The notes beneath the pieces were generated by a model. The model saw only the letters and a program-made list of their open reading frames with translations. It did not search any database and was not told the origin of the DNA. DNA of 64,000 nt from Macrotrachela quadricornifera (taxonomy: Eukaryota > Rotifera > Eurotatoria > Philodinida > Philodinidae). The translations under genes were made by a program, and so were the position numbers. Numbering within the stretch: the stretch's first letter is position 1; each line of letters opens with the position of its first letter. The DNA lies in the NCBI GenBank assembly GCA_022393335.1, contig JAJEKB010020615.1:411218-475217 (forward strand), read 5' to 3'. Below are positions 1-10,148 of the stretch, in pieces.

Positions 1-2336
1 GATAGTTTACAATCGTATACAGTAGGGATGGAAGAAATAGCAGTCACTCTTGTCATTTTGTTCCATCTTGTCTGACACTATATTCTCAAATACTCACCAC
101 ACTTAAAAATGGTTTTCTTCGAAGAAGAATGCAGCGGTGAAAAACGAAAGACAAAAACCGTCGCTCAAAAGTAAAAACCGATTTTCATTTGATATAATCT
201 GATTAGTTTATATAGATTTGAACTACTATCTATTGCAAAAAAGAATGGACTCAGTTCTCAGTTGAATAACTCGACAACACTGATAACTATGAAGCTCGAA
301 TTTTCACCATTAGAAAGAGAATTGGTGGAGGTACAAACCTAGCTGGAAATTAAAATACTTCAAAAGTTTTCTAGAGGATGTCAGAGAATTTTTGAAAAAT
401 CACTATCTCATTCACTTGATTGAATGTATTCTCAATTTTACTTAAAAGACGAATATCTCGAGAAAGGAACATCTTTTTAGGATATTCTATGGGCCATTAG
501 ACTTATCAATGGACAAATTTACAGGTCGAAACTCCGTAATTTGATTTTCTGGTGAACATCTAGGAGAGCCATAGGAAATTTAGGAAAGTGGTCATGATTT
601 TCTGAAAAATTAGAAACATCTAAAACTTGGAGTTTATAGAGTAAACACTCGACTCAAATATGATTGAATTGAAATTGAAAATACGTATAATCCCAGAAAC
701 CAGATAGTAGTTTTCCATAAATCGTCTAGAGAGTTTTAGGAAACATTTCAAATATTTTGATTCTCAGGTAGACTTGTATCCCTACTCATTCTCTTTCTAA
801 TGGCAAAAATCCGATCTCGATAGTTATCAAAACTGCCAAGTTATTCAATAAACAATCGAATCCATTCTCTTCGGAAATGGATCGCAGTTTTTCTTTGATT
901 TGCTGTTCTTCTTGATGTTACTATTGGTCTTGAAGAACTGATTCAGTGGTTGCTTACACAAGAAACAACTCTTCTACACGAATTGATCGATAATAGAATA
1001 AAAATCTCTTGTCTATAACACAAAAGTTACAAAAATCCATTTGAATAGTCATTGATCACATTCCAACGATCATCTCTGAGAAAAAACCAATAATCACCGG
1101 TTGAATTATCGTGAACAATTTAGGTTATTCTTCGGTCCTCAAGTACTATACTGCGAAGGAATCCATAGGTCCTCATCTCCTATACTATGAGAGTACTCTT
1201 ATGTGCTTATCTCCTATACTACGGAGGTACTATGGGGCATCCATCGCTCATTGGGAGCTATACTACTTGGGAATCCGCAGGTTCTATACGACGTAGCTAT
1301 GGGAATGCCCATGACTCACTAAACATTATCGGATGACATATCAATAGTTTAGGATGTGACCGCTCCAATTGTGTTACTTGTACTCAAAAAGCAGTTGTTG
1401 TAGGAAACGATGGAAATAGATTTCAGAAGAGATGACAACCCAAATATACTTTTGTATAGGAATCACACAAAACACTGGAAAAGGATTTTTTACTATCCCT
1501 AATCCATAAGTCGGTTTCGAAGGATATAAAGTAGGTGTTTGAAATTCCAAAAACTTCTTAAAGTTTTTTTAGATGAATTAAGAAGCATAATTCGGTTTGT
1601 GAATATTCAAAAATTTATGTTAAGCCCTCTCCAGAGTGCTTTATTTTTCCAGTACAGAAAATTCAATTACAACCTCTACACACCTATTGAAGGGCATCTG
1701 AATCGAAAAGCACGCAAGAAATTATGAATGTCTCTGTGTAGTAGACTTTCAGGACCTATGCCTGTCCCCATAGGGTTTCGATTAAAAATTTATGGGTAGC
1801 CTTGCAAGACAGTCATTAGAAACCTATGAGTTCCCTAAAGTATAGAACTTCATGACTTATGGGTATTACTACAGTATAGGTCTTGAGGAGCAATTGGTAC
1901 CAGTAGGTACCGGAATCTATTTTTGTGGGATTTATTCGGATTTTTTAATAAATCCCCATACAACTTAAAATAAATTTCACATAACTCCTATTGAGGGTGA
2001 GGACGAGTGCGGGGGATGGGGGGCAAGAGTGACGGTGCGCTGAAATACTAATACAGCTATATAGTCTCAATAAATTCTTAGTAAATAAATAAATCCCAAA
2101 AAAATAAGTCCTCATACGCTCTCATATACGTACTTATTCTAAAGCAGTCCGTTCATGTTTATTTTGAATTTCAATGAATAAAGAATTGCATAGTTGTATC
2201 TACACCTTTAATATCGAGTACTGTCATGTTATCGCTTAATATTCAGTCTTATCTTGTGAAACCCCGTGGTGAAAAATTTATTTGCTCAGACACTGTGGTG
2301 ATAAACTAAGGTTAACATCGAACATTTTAGAGTCAC
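1..2336. other. Intergenic stretch with an inverted repeat
   Basis: I see no convincing gene here. The left part is dominated by the long inverted repeat at 244-866. Around 1100-1320 and 1740-1900 there are degenerate short repeats built on the words CTATACT and CCTATG, partly in opposite orientation. Short open frames at 1111 and 1539 have repeat-like composition and no recognisable motif. The last 200 bases before 2337 are presumably the promoter and leader of the exonuclease gene, but I see no clear TATA box. Confidence 0.6.
244..866. repeat. Long imperfect inverted repeat (foldback/MITE-like)
   Basis: The left arm (about 244-470) and the reverse complement of the right arm (about 640-866) align along most of their length. 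Shared words include TTGATAACTAT-like and CCATTAGAAAGAGAAT segments. The arms differ by many substitutions and small indels, so the element is old. The centre is near 555. No coding sequence is visible, so a non-autonomous foldback transposon is the likeliest identity. I could not define target-site duplications. Confidence 0.65.
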
Positions 2337-5300
2337 ATGATGGATAAGAAGTCAGCTATTGAAGAGTCGACACCAGAAAACAACGATATCACCGTGAAAA
2401 CCAGCAAAATCAATGCTTCAGAAAAGGATCAGGAAGCTGTAGAAAACACGAGTGGTGTTATTCAACCAACTCAAGACTCAGAGAAAACACAGGAGGGCGC
2501 ATCCAATTCGGATCAATCATTTCAAGTATTATCAATCGACGTCGAATGCGTAGCTACAGGATATTCTCATTTGGATCGAGAACCGTGTAGTGTGGCCATT
2601 GTCAATGACCGATGTGTGATCCTGTTCGATTCATTGATCAAACCAGACAAACCTGTTGTCAGCGATCTATTTCCTTTCAGTGGTGTGCGTAAAGAAGATC
2701 TTCATGATGCTCCATCTTTTGCCGAAGTGATTAAAAAGGTAATTAATATATTTTGAATAGCTACATTCTTTTGTCTATTATTCAGTAAGACTTTGACCAC
2801 TAGAGTCTATCAGGTCCGAGAATTTTTGAACCCGGACCCGGACGAACCCGATCTATTCCCAAACGGTACTCGCATTATTCTTAGTGATGTTTTTTAATTC
2901 AAATATGATGGGTGCTGCCACGAAACGTGATAATTTTTCTGATTTTTTGTGCTCCATGAATAGCAGACTCTACAAAATTTTCAAAAATGACTCGAGAAGA
3001 TACAGTTGCTTACAAAAATACTTGGAAAGATTGTTCCACATATATCATCCTCTACACAAGCGCTCTTCGAATTGTTTTATATAATGATAGATAGCCCGCG
3101 ACGTGTACTATGCAATACTATAATTCATATTTTATTTATTTATTTTTACAATAGATATTATACAAATATCTCGTTTCGATAGACATAACAGAATTTTTTA
3201 TCATGGATATTTCAACGTCTTTGACTTTCTCGCCTAAAAATGTTGAAGTTCCTCAATCTTTTTTTTTCGAATTTCTTCTCTAAATAGTATGTTGCTATAT
3301 TTGCAAAAGAATTGGCGTTTTTTTGTCATACAATATTTTCTCAAACAAGAGTTCTCTCAAATGTTTCGGGTAAGAATTGATAATCTTCAACGAGTCACAT
3401 CAAATAACATAGTTCAATATTTTATTCGTTCATCTTTACCATCGATAGGAGACAAACATCTTTTTTTCATAGACATCATACAATTTTTCACAGTATTAAT
3501 ATCAATATTTTTGAATTCTTCAGCTAAAAATAGTTCAAGTTCATCAATATTTATTGGTTTTCTTTTTTCTACGTTGTGTTCTATGATCGACCATATATTT
3601 TCAATGAGATGCGCATCAGAACTACTCAGTAGCCAGTCTAATAACTGCAGTACATTCTCATCGATACATTGTTAACAAATATTATATTTGTATTTGAGAT
3701 TATTGTTCTGTTGTAAACGCCAATATGGACCAAACTAGTCTAAAAACGAAAGCATACACAAATAACGCTACGTTATTTTCTTTCGTTGCTCATGTGTAGC
3801 AGCTGAAGAAAGATAATCTTCAAGAATATAAACATAATATGGACTATCAAGATTATATCGAAATGTGTGATATTTTTATACGCCTTTCGCAGTTATTGCA
3901 CCCGAAATATGAATCTTCTGACGATTTTTTGTCATTGTTCCAATAAGACAAAATTGAAAGATGATGACTTTGTGAGTCATTCGTTGACGCCATAATTGAA
4001 TAAATATGTATTGAAAAGGAAAGAAATCATACTTCTATATGTACAACGTGTAGTATATGTATTGAGGGTTTAGCCCTGAAAAAATGACTACTGTATGCAC
4101 TTACAATGGTAGAGAAACAATTATTATGAAAAAAAAAAATTTCCAAGTTTTTTGCAAACAGCTGTATATCGTCGGGTTCAAAAATTTTCAGAGGCTGACC
4201 CGGACCCGGTGGGTGGGCTCTACTGACCACTAGAGATCTGTAGGTCTGTCCAGACTCGGTTTGTAATGATCTACGGATTTAGATAATAGTAGTATTAAGA
4301 AAATGAACAAAAATGATTGTGTATTAGCTATTCTTTTAGAGTGACCAATAATGATCCAAAATCGTATAGCTTCATCTGTTTATATACACAGAGGATGCCA
4401 AAGATTGGCGGAAAAAAAGATCGGGTCTAGGTCCGGTCGGGTTCGAGTGTACAAACGCCGGGCTCGAGGCGAATCCGGGTTTAGAAATTTTTTTTCGAGT
4501 TCGGGCCCAAAAAAACACGAGCTCGTAGGTCTCTAGTGACTACCCTTCACGTGATTAATACATTGCTTTAGAAAAACATATATTCTAACAATAATGTTTT
4601 ATAAAAAAATCAGATTTCTGATAGACTGCATTAATTCCCACGTATTGTGCAAGAGATAAAGATCAAATATACTCAACTAATTTGCAAGAAAACTTGTAGC
4701 ATGGAGACAGAAGCGGTTAACGTTTATGTTCTGTAGGTACATTCATTTTTTACACCAACAACTTTAACTGTTGGCCAATCAATAATGTCTGATATTAATT
4801 GGATGAAACTTAAGGAAGGTGTACATTATCGGGCTTTAATTGATCTAGCTGATGAATTTGCCGCGTTTGATCCCATATATGGCAATAATAAGTGGGCAAT
4901 AAAATAGTCATTGGAGTATTTCACTACATAGTATCGGTTTCCTTTTTATAGGTACTTTTCTCTAGCCCATGAAGCATATGTATTGTTAAATATCGAACTT
5001 AATGCTACTGGTGGTCATCTTGCTCGCAATGATGCTACTGCAAGTATCCAATTGTATAACAAATATCTGAAGGTTAAAATAGAATCTTACTAGTTTTGAT
5101 CAAATTTATTATTGTATCTTTTTTCAATAGGATAAAGATCAGTCGAAGTTTGGACAAGCACTTCAGGCACTTCTTTGGGAACCAACGGAAATTTCAGCTT
5201 CTCGACGTTTTAATGGTATTTACGAGAATGTTTGCGTGTCGGGATTTAATCGAAGATATTGTCGCTGTGGAAAACCATTGGTGAATGAATTGCCGAAAGA

Positions 5301-5403
5301 ACCCACTCAAAAACGGCCCCAAAATTCAAATGATCAAAATGAAGAATTATTTTCACCAACGAATAAAAAGATGAAAGTGATTGATGAAAGAAAACAGAGT
5401 TGA
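2337..5403 (+). CDS. DEDDh 3'-5' exonuclease (REXO/RNase T-like), four exons
   Basis: Exons 2337-2738, 4737-4891, 4952-5072 and 5131-5403 join in frame into 316 residues, all with GT-AG borders. After an acidic, low-complexity N-terminus the exonuclease fold begins. Motif I is IDVEC (D68, E70), motif II is VGQSIMSD (D153), and motif III is HLARNDA (H208, D213), so all four metal ligands and the general histidine of the DEDDh class are present. The family removes nucleotides from RNA or DNA 3' ends using two metal ions. The C-terminus adds a short cysteine cluster (VCVSGFNRRYCRC) and a polar tail with a basic KKMK patch. The start is the first of two adjacent ATGs. Introns 2 and 3 are about 60 bases; intron 1 is 1998 bases because transposons sit in it. 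The substrate cannot be told from sequence. Confidence 0.85.
2795..4538. repeat. Repeat family with CACTAGAGA-type ends and GGGCCCG-type motifs
   Basis: Three or four related copies lie in intron 1 of the exonuclease gene. They start with CACTAGAG followed by a G+C-rich segment containing words such as ACCCGGACCCGG or GGGCCCGAA. Copies begin near 2798 and 4228, and an inverted end closes at 4538 (TCTCTAGTG). The pair 4228-4538 looks like a complete 311-base MITE with inverted ends. The copy near 2798 and the inverted copy around 4150-4220 flank the Tc1 relic. I found no clean target-site duplications. Confidence 0.5.
3140..3960 (-). pseudogene. Tc1/mariner transposase relic in intron 1
   Basis: Read on the minus strand, the stretch ending at a stop at 3414-3416 encodes the classic C-terminal third of a Tc1 transposase. 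It shows a degenerate counterpart of the SPDLNPIE block (SSDAHLIENIWSII), then a KRKPINIDEL helix and the terminal MMSMKKR segment. Upstream (3680-3960) earlier blocks such as GAITAKG are recognisable but carry in-frame stops. A second partial copy of the same C-terminal segment follows at about 3140-3265, so the relic contains a partial duplication. It cannot encode an active enzyme. The plus-strand open frame at 3289-3675 is its shadow. Confidence 0.75.
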
Positions 5404-6672
5404 AATACTGATTGAAACATAGTACCGTAACTTTATAGATCATAATTCATACCCGATTAACAAAATCTATTATTATTAATTTTACTAACTAACGTACAAC
5501 TGATAAAAATAAAAATAAAAATAAAAACTTTGCTCCCTATATGATGAAGTGAGGGCATCAACAGCCTCCATAATCTAGATTTTCCCTGATCTATAAGACA
5601 TTGTACTTTAAAGAATCTGCATAATGCTTTAAGAAAATCATAAGATCAAATTATTATTGTTCGACTGATCATCGGTGTGCAAAACAATTTGGATTTCGAG
5701 TAACACTGTTTTTATCACTGATATCATTATGGAGGAATAAAGAAAAGAGAAGCGATATGTCGTTGCATATATTAATGAAAATAGGTGAATTTCCGCGGAC
5801 TTACTTCAATAAAGAATCAAAATCGAGATCTTATTGAAATCTATTATATAAGTCAGTCCATATAAGCTCGGAGCGAAATACGGAGAAGCTGCTCAATCGA
5901 GATCGTCAGATTTAGATCATTTCAATATATGTTGTAGAGTCATGAGTTTGATGATTTCGACGCAAGAATTTTTTAAAAAATCTTCGATGCTTCAGATTTT
6001 AGAAGAATTTTACGAAAATTCAGGTTTTTAAAAATTGAGATCTAAATTTGTCTATATTTCAGAAATGATTTAATCGATTGAGTTGAAATTTTCAATACAA
6101 CCATATCTTATTTGGTCCTACTTAACATAAAATTTTGTTCAAAAATCGTGAGCTATTGAGATTCTACGAGTTCTTCCAAAATTCAGTTTTTGAACAATTT
6201 TAATTCCTTATGATGTGTGATAGAAACAAGATAAAAGATTCAAATTTTTATGGTGGATAGAGCACTTAGAGATATATCCAACCTAAAACTTTTAGGCTTC
6301 TACGAAACTTCATTTGGCCAGAAAATTACTTTGAAAAGTAGGTTTTTGCTGAAAATCAGAGTTTCAAGAAGAGGTTTTCTCCAAAGATATGACTTTGTTT
6401 GTGGATTTGTTTGTATATTTTGGAAGTACTTACTATGAACCTTAACCCTATGAATAATTGAGGTGGGATCTCCAGGAATGGCTTGGATAAGAAGAGGTGT
6501 CTGTAAGATCCGTATAAGATATGTATGACTTTTACACAGCTACCATATTAGATTTTCAGATCTATTTTAGTTATGAAATGTAAGTAATTTTTGTTAGATA
6601 ACACAATGATCATACTCTTATCTCTTCCCCTTCCCCTCTCCTACACAGTAGGCAGAGAAAGGGGGTCAAGAC

Positions 6673-8728
6673 CAGTGGCGTACCCAGGATTTTCAGACCA
6701 ATGGGTAAACTTCTCTATTGTCGGGAAAAAATGCTGGGCAAAATGAGCGAGGCTTTTATTGATAGACCAGAAAGTTTCTGGGCCGAAAAAGTACTAATAA
6801 TGTAAAGATAACCACAAAAAATGAAGTTCTTTTTACCAATTATGCATCAAGCTCAAAGCACAAGCCTAAGTCAGGTGTGTTTTGAATATTTCTAAGAATG
6901 AGTCCGCTGGAGGAGATCCCTACTCAATGTGAACGTTACCGAAGAAAAAAAATTGTCGAGTTTTTTATCTCAAATGAAAGGTCTAGGGGAACCATAAACA
7001 CATCCAAAATACTAAATAGTTTGGCTTTATCTATGAAAAATAGAAGTTGAAACAAGTTTAAGAGACTCATTTTTGACCTCAAAAACTGCTATTCTGAGGG
7101 TATGTTTAGTGGTTTGACATTATCTCATGAACAGATTCGATCGTTTGAGTTCAGAAACGTCTCATTTTATAGAGAACAGTTTAAGTTACAACTTTATTCG
7201 TTCAAGTCCTAGACATACAAGCTAATTAAAGCGTCATCGATCAAAACCTGTTCGAAACGCGAGAAATAGCTTGCTCCGGAAGGTCGATATTTTAGAGTTT
7301 CCTGCTGTGCTATACAAGGTTCTAGAGTTCTTTTTTCACTAGACAACGATTTTACCAAGATACATCTTTTGCCACTATACTGTCAAGATCAAAAGGACGG
7401 ATAAGGGACCAAGTCGGCATAGACCACACTGTGAGTTACCCTATTTATTGAAAATTGGGCATATCTTCTACAAATGTCTCTACAAATCATAAAAACTTAC
7501 TTCAAATTCGTGTTCAACTCGCAAAATTAGGTCACATAGGCTATTTTGAAGTGATTCCTAACTTCTATCAAGCGGGATCGAGATCATGGATTCGTTTATG
7601 GACATATGATACACCTCCGAACAAAGTCTTTCCCACTCTGTGTTGTTATACTATCATACTTTGGATGAAATTTATTGCCACATAAAGATATAACATGAGA
7701 GTTTTATTTCAGTAAGATCTACACACTACATTACTATAAAATTCTCATGTTATATCTTTACATGGCGATAAATTTCATCCAAAGCATGATAATATAACAA
7801 CACAGCGAGGGAAGGCTTTTGTTCAAGGGTGTACGTCGATTTCTACCAAAGTATTTTAAACAACATGAGATATCAATAACAAAAGTTTATTACTATGTAA
7901 ATTATTTGCAACTATACCCGACGTAAGATGTTCTTTACTCTCAATTCTTTATTATTTTAGCCTTGTCTATAAAGAAGCCGTTGATGGCTTTCACCAGCTT
8001 TGTTAAAATTGCAAAGACGTTTATATTCTTTCTACTCTACAAGCGACTGAATATTCCACTTATCAGCACACAACATTTTACGTTAGATATAGTTGCAAAT
8101 TAACTACGTAATAATAAAATTTCGTTATTGATGTCTTATATTGTTTGAGTATTTTAATAGAAGACGATGTAATTGTAAAAAATCTGATACGGAGTTACTC
8201 TGATAAACTGAAAATAAAAAAAACAGTCGATGATCCATTTTCTTGCTAACATATACAGCTCAAACAATAGCCATTCGTTAGCATTATCTGTATACAATAA
8301 TTGGTAAAAAAAATCACATTTTTCTAATAACTGATAGAAGCTATATGAGCAAATAAATCTCGAAATATTAAATCGATTGGCCATATCCACACGCTTGGAT
8401 GTGTTCTCCTGCTCTGTACTCTTGTTTCTTTTCTCTTTAATCCATCCTTTTTTACCTTTACTTGTATAGTGTTTTCCCAATAAAACCGAACTCCATTTCA
8501 CCCATACTTTCAGTTAAAATACAAAAAGCAATTCTTTTCTTCTTTTCTTAATCCTTTACGAAAATAAGAAGCATATGATGCATGTGTGGTTCATATAGAA
8601 GAGAGAAATGATAATTATTATTTAATTCAAAAACCAAATAAATAATTTTGAAAAAATAAAATTCAATGGGTAAATGTTCAAATGAATTAGGCGATTGCCC
8701 ATTTGCCTTCCCCTTGGATATGCCACTG
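6673..8728. mobile_element. Possible hAT-like element with CAGTGGC termini
   Basis: The sequence CAGTGGCGTACCCAGGA at 6673 is a typical hAT-type terminus. An inverted counterpart ends at 8728; its reverse complement begins CAGTGGCATATCCAAGG and then shares an AATGGG(T/C)AA word at similar spacing. The 2.06-kb interior has no transposase that I recognise. The flanking eight bases (GTCAAGAC and ATGAACGT) do not match, so the two ends could belong to different insertions. Confidence 0.35.
7594..7850. repeat. Near-perfect hairpin, arms about 110 bases
   Basis: The left arm (about 7594-7707) and right arm (about 7736-7850) are inverted copies. They share words such as GATATAACATGAGA and GATGAAATTTAT and are separated by a loop of roughly 28 bases. 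The outer parts are more diverged than the inner parts. The structure lies inside the possible hAT-like element and encodes nothing recognisable. Confidence 0.75.
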
Positions 8729-8860
8729 ATGAACGTCAAATAGTGATAGATCAATAGCATCATATATGTAATGTAACTAATAAGAGAACCAGATTTATCT
8801 AATGCGTAGATCGATAATTCAACAATGGGTAATGAGCGAAGTTGATCACTCCCATATATA

Positions 8861-9510
8861 CAGTAGTGGACAAAACGATTAGAACCACATATTTTTGATT
8901 TTTGCTTTAATAACAAGCATCGAACTCAAATCTAAACAGCAATTCAGATAGTCAATGAATAGCTCTGTTAAGTCCATCCTATATCAAATTTTTACAAATG
9001 ATTTAAGGTAGTAAAGTTTTTAAAAAACCCCAAACCCCATTTTTCAAGTAGAGTACAAAATTCTGAGCAGAATAAATGGTTGCGGCCTTTTCTACGATTT
9101 TCCTTTCAAAAGTTACAGGCATCAAAAAAATCGAAAAAAAGTGAATTTTATCGGAAAGTCGTTGAAAATCAACTAAAAACCGCGTTTTTTCGATTTTTGT
9201 GATGTCTGTAACTTTTGAAGTAAACATCATAGAAAACACGGAAACCATTCATTCTGCTCATAATATTTTGCTCTTTAAGATGGTAAGGTAAAAAAAATGA
9301 ATTATTCAAAAGTCTGTTTGGACCTGAAAAATGGGGTTTGGGATTTTTAAAAACTTTGCTCCTTTAAATCATCTATGAAAAATTGATATAGGATGGACTC
9401 AATAGAACTCTTCATTGATTATCTGAATCACTATTTGGATTTGAGTTAGATGCTTGTTATTATAGAAAAAAAATCAAAATATATTGTTCTTATAATTTTG
9501 TCCACTACGC
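8861..9510. mobile_element. Palindromic Tc1/mariner-type MITE, copy A
   Basis: The element begins CAGTAGTGGACAAAA after a TA and ends with the inverted counterpart TTTTGTCCACTACG followed by TA-rich DNA, as expected for Tc1/mariner elements that insert at TA. Essentially the whole 650 bases is a palindrome: outer arms of about 200 bases and inner arms around the words AAAAGTTACAG and CTGTAACTTTTGA. No protein is encoded. A second copy sits at 20119-20770 in the matching position of the segmental duplication. Confidence 0.8.
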
Positions 9511-9748
9511 TATATATTCTTCGTATGAAAACTTCTAGAACTTCGCGAAAATTTTAGAAAAAAAACATGAAAACTTTGAAAATTCAATATAAACACTACC
9601 AATTGATTTTCTTATGATCGATAATGATCGAAAAGTAATCCTTGTTTGTTAGAGACTATTCATTTTACATATTTTGTATAAGTATAATGGATTGAAAGAA
9701 GATATGTGAGTTCAATATTTTACTCCGAAAGAAGATTGCGCTGATAAG

Positions 9749-10148
9749 NNNNNNNNNNNNNNNNNNNNNNNNNNNNNNNNNNNNNNNNNNNNNNNNNNNN
9801 NNNNNNNNNNNNNNNNNNNNNNNNNNNNNNNNNNNNNNNNNNNNNNNNNNNNNNNNNNNNNNNNNNNNNNNNNNNNNNNNNNNNNNNNNNNNNNNNNNNN
9901 NNNNNNNNNNNNNNNNNNNNNNNNNNNNNNNNNNNNNNNNNNNNNNNNNNNNNNNNNNNNNNNNNNNNNNNNNNNNNNNNNNNNNNNNNNNNNNNNNNNN
10001 NNNNNNNNNNNNNNNNNNNNNNNNNNNNNNNNNNNNNNNNNNNNNNNNNNNNNNNNNNNNNNNNNNNNNNNNNNNNNNNNNNNNNNNNNNNNNNNNNNNN
10101 NNNNNNNNNNNNNNNNNNNNNNNNNNNNNNNNNNNNNNNNNNNNNNNN
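9749..10148. other. Assembly gap of exactly 400 N
   Basis: The gap removes the C-terminal end of beta-glucosidase copy A. In copy B the DNA between the corresponding flanks (21013-21683) is about 671 bases, so 400 is probably a nominal gap size. The sequence just left of the gap (9712-9748) matches copy B DNA downstream of the stop codon, so the open frame running across the N run is not real coding sequence on its left side. Confidence 0.95.

Larger units (their letters stand above)
5404..8860. other. Intergenic region of decayed repeats
   Basis: No gene is supported. The region 5930-6400 is A+T-rich repetitive DNA resembling that near 600-760. A hAT-type terminus begins at 6673 and a strong hairpin lies at 7594-7850, both listed separately. 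Minus-strand open frames at 8154-8501 and 8548-8916 have biased composition and no motif. The stretch from about 8770 is the left edge of the segmental duplication, with its counterpart near 20030. Confidence 0.6.

Noticed and set aside
3289..3675. 128-codon plus-strand frame in the exonuclease intron
   Set aside because: Shadow of the minus-strand Tc1 transposase relic.
8154..8916. Two minus-strand frames of 115 and 122 codons
   Set aside because: No motif or splice context; they lie in a decayed element and have aromatic-rich, noncoding-like composition.
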